12,563 nucleotides of DNA, taken from Nocardiopsaceae bacterium (lineage in GTDB: Bacteria; Actinomycetota; Actinomycetes; Streptosporangiales; Streptosporangiaceae). The stretch is from the NCBI GenBank assembly GCA_031254715.1, contig JAIRTY010000317.1, positions 1-12,563 on the forward strand, read 5' to 3'. Below the pieces are notes generated by a model. That model saw nothing but the letters and a program-made list of their open reading frames with translations, was not told where the DNA came from and searched no databases. Each line of letters starts with the position of its first letter. Positions within the stretch are counted from its first letter, which is position 1. This document shows positions 7,214-12,563 of this stretch, in pieces. The translations under genes were made by a program, and so were the position numbers.

Positions 7214-8542
7214 TCACTCCAGGCCAGGCAGCGGCGGGTCGCCCCCGGTCCACTGCACCACCCGTACCGCCTTGCCGACCTCGCTGCGCGGCACCGTGCC
7301 CGGCGGCATGATCCGTACGTCCACCCCCACGCCCAGCTCCGTGCGCAGCCGGGCCGCGAGGTCCGCCGCCAGTCCCGCCCGGGCCGCGCCCCCCTCCGGC
7401 TGCAGCTCCAGGCAGGCGACGAGCCGCCGCCCTTCCGCCCGTACGTCCATGACCAGCAGGTAATCGGGGCTCACCGCGGGCTCGGCCAGCACCACCCGCT
7501 CCACCTCACTGGGGTAGACGTTCACGCCCCGCACCACCAGCATGTCGTCCCTCCGACCGGTGATCTTGCTCATCTTCACCAGCGTCCGGCCGCACGGGCA
7601 GTCCTCCCGCCGCAGCGAGGCGATGTCGCCGGTCCGGTACCGCAGCAACGGCAGCGCCTGCCGGGTGAGGCTGGAGAACACCAGCTCACCGGGGGTGCCA
7701 TCGGGAACGGGCGTCCCGGTGGCCGGGTCAACCGCCTCCGTCAGGAAGTGATCCTCGTTGACGTGCAGCCCGTCCGCGGCCGCCAGGCACTCGCACGCCA
7801 CTCCCGGGCCGATCACCTCCGATAGCCCGTAGACGTCGAGCGCGCGCAGGCCGAGCAGGCTCTCAACCCGGGCCCGGAACTCGCCGGACCAGGGTTCCGC
7901 GCCGAACAGCCCGGCCCGCAGCCCGAGCCCGTTCCCCGGCCGCAGGCCCGCGTCCGCCAGCGCCTCCCCCAGCCGGATCGCGTACGACGGCGTGCAGGCG
8001 AGGACGTCCGGGCGCAGCTCCCTGATCAGCGTGACCTGCCGCTGCGTCATCCCGCCCGAGGCGGGGACCACGGTCGCCCCGAGCTCGACCGCGCCCTGGT
8101 GGAATCCGAGCCCGCCGGTGAACAGCCCGTAGCCGTAGGCGTTGTGCACGATGCTGCCGGGTGCTGCCCCGGCCGCGGCCAGCGCCCGCGCGCACATCCG
8201 CGCCCAGAGGGCCAGGTCGGCGCGGGTGTAGGAAACCAGTGTGGGCCTCCCGCCGGTACCACTGGAACCGTGCACGGCGACGCATTCCGACAGCGGAACG
8301 ACGTTCATTCCGAACGGGTAGGCACCCCAGAGGTCGTCTTTCGTGGTCATCGGCAGCCGTGGCAGGTCCGTCAGGGCGGTCACATCCCGGCTGTCCCGCA
8401 CCCCCGCATCGGCCAGCCTGGTGGCTGTCTGCCCGCCGGCCGCGAGCAAGCGGCCGGTCAGCGAGCGGAGCCGTTCGAGCTGAAGCGCGGTCAGTTCGTC
8501 CGCCGGCATCGCCTCGGCATCAGGTTCGTACATGGTGCTCAC
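7214..8542 (-). CDS. Phenylacetate-CoA ligase-like AMP-forming enzyme (PaaK family)
   Basis: A 442-residue member of the ANL (acyl-CoA synthetase) superfamily, closest in layout to PaaK, which activates aryl acids to CoA thioesters through an acyl-AMP. In order: LPMTTKDDLWGAYPFG, the ATP-binding loop HGSSGTGGRPTLVSYT, DVYGLSEVIGPGVACEC, the YRTGDI adenylate motif, a CPCGRT cysteine pair, the hinge GRRDDMLVVRGVNVYPSEVE, and the C-terminal catalytic-lysine region PRSEVGKAVRV. The length fits PaaK (about 430-440). No phenylacetate epoxidase or other paa genes are nearby, so the acid substrate is open. The start is uncertain: GTG at 8542 is preferred because a -10-like CATCCT lies 6 nt before it, as in leaderless mRNAs. 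ATG at 8533 and the longer start at 8590 are alternatives. Confidence 0.88.
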   Translation of the reverse strand: MSTMYEPDAEAMPADELTALQLERLRSLTGRLLAAGGQTATRLADAGVRDSRDVTALTDLPRLPMTTKDDLWGAYPFGMNVVPLSECVAVHGSSGTGGRPTLVSYTRADLALWARMCARALAAAGAAPGSIVHNAYGYGLFTGGLGFHQGAVELGATVVPASGGMTQRQVTLIRELRPDVLACTPSYAIRLGEALADAGLRPGNGLGLRAGLFGAEPWSGEFRARVESLLGLRALDVYGLSEVIGPGVACECLAAADGLHVNEDHFLTEAVDPATGTPVPDGTPGELVFSSLTRQALPLLRYRTGDIASLRREDCPCGRTLVKMSKITGRRDDMLVVRGVNVYPSEVERVVLAEPAVSPDYLLVMDVRAEGRRLVACLELQPEGGAARAGLAADLAARLRTELGVGVDVRIMPPGTVPRSEVGKAVRVVQWTGGDPPLPGLE

Positions 8543-8594
8543 AGGCGCAGGATGCCACGGCTGCGCGTCCCGCGGCAGGGCCTTCCGCATGCCC

Positions 8595-8600
8595 TACCAT
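8595..8600 (+). promoter_or_regulatory. -10 box of a probable leaderless promoter for the M48 peptidase gene
   Basis: TACCAT fits the TANNNT pattern and ends 6 nt before the ATG at 8607, so transcription would begin at or next to the A of the start codon. Leaderless mRNAs of this geometry are common in actinobacteria. No good -35 hexamer is seen. The AGGA between the box and the ATG is too close to serve as a normal ribosome-binding site. Confidence 0.5.
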
Positions 8601-8606
8601 CAGGAC

Positions 8607-9632
8607 ATGACCTCTGTTCCGGATCGCGCCCGGGTACGCCTGCCCGGGATCTCCTCCCGGGCTTACGAGCACCCAGCCGACCGGTCGGCACTGGTGGCGC
8701 TGCGCAAGCTCACCGGCTTTGACGTGCTGCTGCGGCGGCTCGCGAGCCTGTTCTCCGACCGCAGCCTGCGGCTGCTGTTCCTGGCAAGCTCGGTCCGGAC
8801 GTCGACCGAGCAGTTCCCGCACCTGCACGAGCTGCTGCTGGACGGCTCGGCGATCCTGGACCTGCCCGAGGTGCCGGAACTGTTCATCAGCCAGATGCCG
8901 ATCCCCAACGCGATGGCGCTGGGCTCGGACCAGCCGTTCATCGTGATCACCACCGGCATGGTGGACCTGATGGACGGCGAGGAGATGCGGTTCGTGATCG
9001 GCCACGAGCTCGGGCATGTGCTGTCCGGGCACGCGGTCTACCGGACCATGCTGTTCCACCTCACCCGGCTGGCGGCCAGGATGGCGTGGTTCGCCATCGG
9101 CTACATCGGGCTGCGGGTGATCATCGCCGGGCTGGAGGAGTGGTACCGCAAGTCGGAACTGTCGTGTGACCGGGCCGGGGTGCTGGCCGGCCAGGATCCA
9201 GCGGCCGGCCGCCGGGCGCTGATGAAGCTGGCGGGCGGGTCGCGGATGTCCGAGCTCAGCCACGACGCTTTCCATCTGCAGGCCCGCGAGTACGACGCGG
9301 TCCCCGACGTCAGGGAGGGGCTCATCAAGCTGCTCCAGCTGCAGGGCAACACGCACCCGTTCGCGGTGGTGCGGTTCGCTGAGCTGGACCGGTGGGTGGG
9401 CGATGGCGACTACGAGCAGATCCTGTCCGGCGAGTACCAGCGCCGGGAGGACGATCCCACCGCCTCGGTCAGCGAGGAGATCCGCGCGGCGGCCCGTTCC
9501 TACCAGGACTCCTGGAACCGGACCTCGGACCCGTTCGTGGGGCTGGTGAAGAGCGCGGCCGAGACCGCGGCGGATGCCGGGGAACGGCTGCTTGGCGTGT
9601 TCACCGGCCGCCGCGGCGGCGGCAGCTCTTAG
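8607..9632 (+). CDS. M48-family zinc metallopeptidase
   Basis: A 341-residue protein with the zinc motif HELGH at residues 133-137 (within FVIGHELGHVLSGH) and the third ligand in RKSELSCDRAG, with Glu184 and the conserved Asp188. PNAMALGSDQPFIVITTGMV (100-119) is the typical strand before the active site. Residues ~148-176 form one or two hydrophobic helices (WFAIGYIGLRVIIAGL), so membrane association is likely, but the N-terminal membrane pair of HtpX is missing. It is probably involved in envelope or membrane-protein quality control; the substrate is unknown. ATG at 8607 is chosen over the frame opening at 8532 because of the leaderless-type -10 box and because the upstream 25 codons have no domain content. 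It is divergent from the PaaK-like gene and convergent with the acyltransferase gene. Confidence 0.9.
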   Translation: MTSVPDRARVRLPGISSRAYEHPADRSALVALRKLTGFDVLLRRLASLFSDRSLRLLFLASSVRTSTEQFPHLHELLLDGSAILDLPEVPELFISQMPIPNAMALGSDQPFIVITTGMVDLMDGEEMRFVIGHELGHVLSGHAVYRTMLFHLTRLAARMAWFAIGYIGLRVIIAGLEEWYRKSELSCDRAGVLAGQDPAAGRRALMKLAGGSRMSELSHDAFHLQAREYDAVPDVREGLIKLLQLQGNTHPFAVVRFAELDRWVGDGDYEQILSGEYQRREDDPTASVSEEIRAAARSYQDSWNRTSDPFVGLVKSAAETAADAGERLLGVFTGRRGGGSS

Positions 9633-9690
9633 CCCAGCGCCGACCGGCGGTGCCGTGGCGTCCCGAAGGCGTAAGCGTTGCGGCGGGATC

Positions 9691-9704
9691 CGCCTGCGCA
9701 GGCG
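9691..9704. repeat. Perfect 14-bp palindrome in the convergent gap
   Basis: CGCCTGCGCAGGCG is its own reverse complement. It lies 58 bp after the peptidase stop, in the 142-bp gap between two convergent genes. It could form the upper stem of a terminator for the plus-strand gene, although with no loop bases it would fold poorly and no T-tract follows. The remaining bases of the gap show nothing else besides the hairpin at 9755-9773. Confidence 0.4.
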
Positions 9705-9754
9705 CCTCGGGCCCTACGGATCCAGGCCAGCTACGGACGCCTTGCCAGCCGCCG

Positions 9755-9773
9755 GGGCGGTGCGGTACCGCCC
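9755..9773 (-). terminator. Hairpin directly after the acyltransferase stop codon
   Basis: GGGCGGT and ACCGCCC form a perfect 7-bp stem around a 5-nt loop, starting 1 bp beyond the TAG stop (9775-9777) of the minus-strand acyltransferase gene. There is no U-tract, which is common for actinobacterial intrinsic terminators. The stem is symmetrical and could stop transcription arriving from either side. Confidence 0.5.
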
Positions 9774-9774
9774 G

Positions 9775-11778
9775 CTACCGCACGACGCAGCCGCTGCTGT
9801 GGCCGTGCGCGGGGAACGCCCTGGCCAGAGCCTGCGCGATGAGCCGGCCCCGGGCCGCGTACCCGGCCGAGGTGTAGTGCACCCGGTCCGAGATGAACCA
9901 GCTGCGGCGGGCCAGCGACGCCCAGTCGAAGACCCGCAGGTTCGGGTACCGATGGCAGGCCTGCAGCAGCGCGCTGTCCCACAGCTTCATCTGCGGCTCC
10001 GCGTAGGGGCCGTTGACCAGCAGCGACTTCACGTTTACCCACATCACCGGCTGTCCGTGGACCTGGGCCATCATCCGCTCGATCCGCGCCATCCGGCTGA
10101 CCCCTGAGCCGACCACGACGTCGGCGGTGTCGTTGGTGCCCAGGGCCATCACCCAGCAGCCCCGGTAACCGCGACTCACCAGCGACTGCGCCACCTGAGC
10201 GGCGTTGGTCTGGTGGGGCAGCGTCTCCACGATGGAACGCGCGCCGGAGATCTCCGCAATGGCGGTCCTGACCCCCACATCGCGGTACTGGGCCTGCAGT
10301 CGCAGCGACCGTCGCGGCAGGTACGCCTTGGAGATCATGCCCTCCGAGGTGGAATCGCCGATATGCACCACCTTGCGGCAGGACGTGCGCAGCGACCCCG
10401 GCGCGGTGTTGGCCGCCGGGCTGACGGCCGGGGAACCGGAACCGGCCGGCACCGGCTTACCGCCCTGGCGTGACCCCTGCCCTGCGGCCCGGGCGGGCGG
10501 CAGCTGGGAGCCGACCGACTGCGACCCGGCCGCCTCGTTCCCGGCGCCCGGGGCCGGGAAGAACCCGGCCAGTCCCGCGCCCGCCACCACCAGCACCCCG
10601 GACACGCCCACGACCGCGGCCAGGCTCCTGGCTGGCCGGGCATGCCACTGCGCGGGCCGGGCGCGCCCGGCCAGCCGCCCGAGCGCGCCGTGGCGGATGG
10701 GCTCCTCCACGAACCGCCAGGACAGGGCGGCGACCACGATAGTGGCCGCGACCTGGCCGGCCACCCGGGGCAGGGTCTCCAGGCTGTTGGGAGGCGAGGT
10801 CAGCACGATGATCGGGTAATGCCACAGGTAGATGCCATAGGAGCGGACCCCGATCCAGCGCAACGGCCGCCACCCGAGCGCGCGGCCGACCAGGCCGCCG
10901 GGCACCGCGACGGCCGCGACCACGGCGGCGGTGGCGACCGTCAGCAACTCCAGCCCGCCCCGGTAGGAGAACGGGGAGTACTGGCCGACCCGCCATACCA
11001 TGACCACGATCACGGCCAGCCCGGCGATCCCGGCGCCGTCCAGCAGCAGCCGCGGTGCCATGGCGGGCCGGGTCCGGCTGCGGCTGGGCCAGACCATCGC
11101 GAGGGCTGCCCCTATCAGCAGGCCGAACGCGCGGGTGTCGGTCCCCTCGTACACCCGGGTGGGGTCCACGCCCTGGTGGTAGAAGCGCACCATCGCCAGC
11201 GCCGAGGCGGCTGCCAGCAGCAGCGTCGGCACCGCCAGCCAGGACAGGCCGCCGGCCCGCTTTCGCCGCACCGCCAGCGCGGCGATCAGGACGAGCAGCA
11301 GCAGCCACGGCCAGATCAGGTAGAACTGCTCCTCCACCGCCAGCGACCACAGGTGGTCAAGCGGCTCGGGCGGCCCGAACCGGGCGAAATACGAGCTGTG
11401 AGCTGCGATCAGGTACCAGTTACTGACGTACACCGCGGCCGCCCCCACCGCGCCCCGCAGCAACGCCAGCTGGGCCCGGTCCAGCAGGGTGACCCAGGCC
11501 GTCACGATGGCGAGCATCACGAACAGGGCCGGCAGCAGGCGTCGGGCGCGGCGCAGCCAGAAGTCGCCGAGCTGCAGCCGGCCGGTGGCCGCCCACTGCC
11601 CCAGCAGCAGGTCGGTGATGAGGTAGCCGCTCAGGGTGAAGAAGACCCCGACGCCCAGCAGGCCGCCTGGTGCCCACCCGAACTGCACGTGATACGCGAT
11701 GACCGCGAGCACGGCGAGCGCGCGCAGCCCGTCCAGGCCGGGCAGGTAGCGCTGGCCGCTGCGGACCGGTTCCGGCAT
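9775..11778 (-). CDS. Acyltransferase-3 membrane protein with fused C-terminal SGNH domain (OafA/OafB type)
   Basis: A 667-residue surface-polymer acyltransferase. Residues 11-365 form the acyltransferase-3 membrane domain of about ten helices, with the R-x10-H pair Arg19/His30 (RALAVLAVIAYH), the RxxR loop FWLRRARRLLPA (73-84) and HLWSLAVEEQFYLIWP (142-157). An extra helix at ~388-408 is followed by a Gly/Ser/Pro/Gln-rich linker (409-465). The SGNH domain begins at SCRKVVHIGDSTSEG with nucleophile Ser476, then GTND (547-550), and Asp631/His634 in DRVHYTSAGY. Four cysteines (467, 541, 608, 664) could form two extracytoplasmic disulfides. Such proteins move an acyl group across the membrane onto peptidoglycan, teichoic acid, polysaccharide or an antibiotic; the acceptor is unknown here. 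The ATG at 11778 has a G-rich ribosome-binding site two bases upstream. A related SGNH gene lies upstream. Confidence 0.92.
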   Translation of the reverse strand: MPEPVRSGQRYLPGLDGLRALAVLAVIAYHVQFGWAPGGLLGVGVFFTLSGYLITDLLLGQWAATGRLQLGDFWLRRARRLLPALFVMLAIVTAWVTLLDRAQLALLRGAVGAAAVYVSNWYLIAAHSSYFARFGPPEPLDHLWSLAVEEQFYLIWPWLLLLVLIAALAVRRKRAGGLSWLAVPTLLLAAASALAMVRFYHQGVDPTRVYEGTDTRAFGLLIGAALAMVWPSRSRTRPAMAPRLLLDGAGIAGLAVIVVMVWRVGQYSPFSYRGGLELLTVATAAVVAAVAVPGGLVGRALGWRPLRWIGVRSYGIYLWHYPIIVLTSPPNSLETLPRVAGQVAATIVVAALSWRFVEEPIRHGALGRLAGRARPAQWHARPARSLAAVVGVSGVLVVAGAGLAGFFPAPGAGNEAAGSQSVGSQLPPARAAGQGSRQGGKPVPAGSGSPAVSPAANTAPGSLRTSCRKVVHIGDSTSEGMISKAYLPRRSLRLQAQYRDVGVRTAIAEISGARSIVETLPHQTNAAQVAQSLVSRGYRGCWVMALGTNDTADVVVGSGVSRMARIERMMAQVHGQPVMWVNVKSLLVNGPYAEPQMKLWDSALLQACHRYPNLRVFDWASLARRSWFISDRVHYTSAGYAARGRLIAQALARAFPAHGHSSGCVVR

Positions 11779-11828
11779 GTCCCCCCCTCGCCGAGAACGT
11801 TTCGCACGGCAGAGAGAGACTACCCAGT

Positions 11829-11834
11829 GTTATA
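11829..11834 (-). promoter_or_regulatory. Possible -10 box for the acyltransferase gene
   Basis: TATAAC on the minus strand lies 50 bp before the acyltransferase ATG in the most AT-rich part of the 99-bp spacer. It sits within a weak inverted repeat AGTGT/ACACT (11826-11830 and 11843-11847). No good -35 hexamer is present. The rest of the spacer shows no clear terminator for the upstream SGNH gene. Confidence 0.3.
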
Positions 11835-11877
11835 TGTCGCTTACACTTTGTAGTTGGCGTGTCGCCCGGGTTCGGTA

Positions 11878-12563
11878 TTAGCGCACGAAGCAGCCGTGGC
11901 TGGTACCGCCCGCGGGGAACGCCGTGGCCAGCGCCTTGGCAATCAGCCGCGCCCGTTCCGCGTAGCCCTCGGACGAGTAGTGAATGCCGTCCGGGGCAAA
12001 CCAGCTGTCGTTCGCCACCGAGTTCCAGTCAAAGACCCGCAGGTTCGGGTATTTGCCGCACGCCCGGCGGAGCGTGTCATTCCACAGCTGCATGTCGGCC
12101 TCGGACCAGGGACCGCTCGAATTCAGCGTCTTGAGGTCGACCCACATGACCGGCTGGCCGTGAGCCGCCGCCAGCATCCGCTCAACCCGGGCCATTCGCC
12201 CGACATCCGACCCGACCGCCACGTTCGCGGTGTCGTTGGTCCCGAGCGCTATCACCCAGCAGCCGCGGTAGCCCTGGCGGTCCCAGGCGGTGGCCACGTC
12301 GTTGCCGTTGGCCTGGCCGGGCATCCGTTCCACGATCGAGCGCCCGCCGGAGGCGTCCGCCCGGGTGTGCCTGACCCCCACGTCCTTGTACTGCGCCTCG
12401 AGGCGCTGGGAGGCGCTGGGCAGGAAATCGGCCGAGACCATGCCGACCGAGGTGGAGTCACCGATGTGCGCCACCGAGCGGCAGGACGTACGGCCGGCAC
12501 GGGGATGGCGGTGCGCCGTGGTGCGGGCATGCCGCCCGGACCCGGTTGGGGCCGGGCTGGGGG
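11878..12563 (-). CDS. SGNH-domain protein, paralogue of the acyltransferase SGNH domain, 5' end off the window
   Basis: The stop TAA is at 11880-11878 and the frame is open to the right edge (228 codons), so the true start is beyond 12563. The GTG at 12474 is internal, because the homology with the neighbouring protein begins before it: RTSCRSVAHIGDSTSVG here against RTSCRKVVHIGDSTSEG. The visible part starts with a Pro/Thr/His/Arg-rich linker, then the SGNH fold: GDS nucleophile, ALGTNDTANV, and the Asp/His pair in DGIHYSSEGY. Long blocks match the neighbour closely (GYRGCWV, HGQPVMWV, KYPNLRVFDW), and both end GC-V/F-VR. All four cysteines are kept. It is either a secreted SGNH esterase/transferase or the C-terminus of a second membrane acyltransferase; the linker favours an extracytoplasmic position. 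Confidence 0.88.
   Translation of the reverse strand, partial: PSPAPTGSGRHARTTAHRHPRAGRTSCRSVAHIGDSTSVGMVSADFLPSASQRLEAQYKDVGVRHTRADASGGRSIVERMPGQANGNDVATAWDRQGYRGCWVIALGTNDTANVAVGSDVGRMARVERMLAAAHGQPVMWVDLKTLNSSGPWSEADMQLWNDTLRRACGKYPNLRVFDWNSVANDSWFAPDGIHYSSEGYAERARLIAKALATAFPAGGTSHGCFVR

Noticed and set aside
10642..11853. Long plus-strand open frame of 403 codons opposite the acyltransferase gene
   Set aside because: It is Gln/Gly/Pro/His-rich and shows no domain. It is the antisense shadow of a strongly supported gene in very GC-rich DNA.
12401..12420. Exact 10-bp tandem duplication AGGCGCTGGG
   Set aside because: It lies in coding sequence with no length change relative to the paralogue, so it is most simply codon choice rather than an inserted repeat.
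12252..12530. Minus-strand frame of 92 codons overlapping the right-edge SGNH gene
   Set aside because: Pro/Arg/Ala-rich shadow in another frame of the SGNH gene, whose own frame continues with clear homology to the neighbouring protein.

Overview
The window is very GC-rich, uses GTG and TTG starts, contains likely leaderless promoters and has the gene order nadD - rsfS - histidine phosphatase - tRNA-Ala. This points to the chromosome of an actinomycete (Actinomycetota). Genus and order cannot be decided from this stretch.

Positions 1-5113 look like a self-contained catabolic module. A minus-strand operon encodes an NCS1 (cytosine/purine/hydantoin-type) permease, a short hydantoinase/oxoprolinase-family protein and a DUF917 (S-methyl-thiohydantoin desulfurase-type) protein that runs off the left edge. 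The three genes are translationally coupled by overlaps. A PucR-family regulator is transcribed away from them, and the 182-bp divergent spacer holds a perfect 15-bp dyad (3565-3579) and a second dyad 3 bp further on. The simplest reading is uptake and ring processing of a hydantoin-like or thiohydantoin-like heterocycle under PucR control. The real substrate is unknown. Parts of this block use AT-richer codons than the rest, and it stops 21 bp from the 3' end of a tRNA gene, a common arrangement for acquired DNA.

Positions 5135-7142 are core genome, all on the minus strand: nadD (NAD biosynthesis), rsfS (ribosome silencing), a histidine-phosphatase-fold protein in the position of mycobacterial gpgP, and tRNA-Ala(GGC). 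The 3' end of nadD, including its stop codon, is repeated three times in tandem.

Positions 7214-9632 hold an orphan phenylacetate-CoA ligase-like enzyme (minus) and a divergent M48 metallopeptidase (plus). Both may be read from leaderless transcripts arising in their 64-bp spacer.

Positions 9775-12563 hold two minus-strand cell-surface modification genes. The first is a complete membrane acyltransferase-3 protein with a fused extracytoplasmic SGNH domain. The second, cut by the right edge, carries a close copy of that SGNH domain. The two SGNH domains share their catalytic blocks, four cysteines and C-terminal tail, so they arose by duplication.
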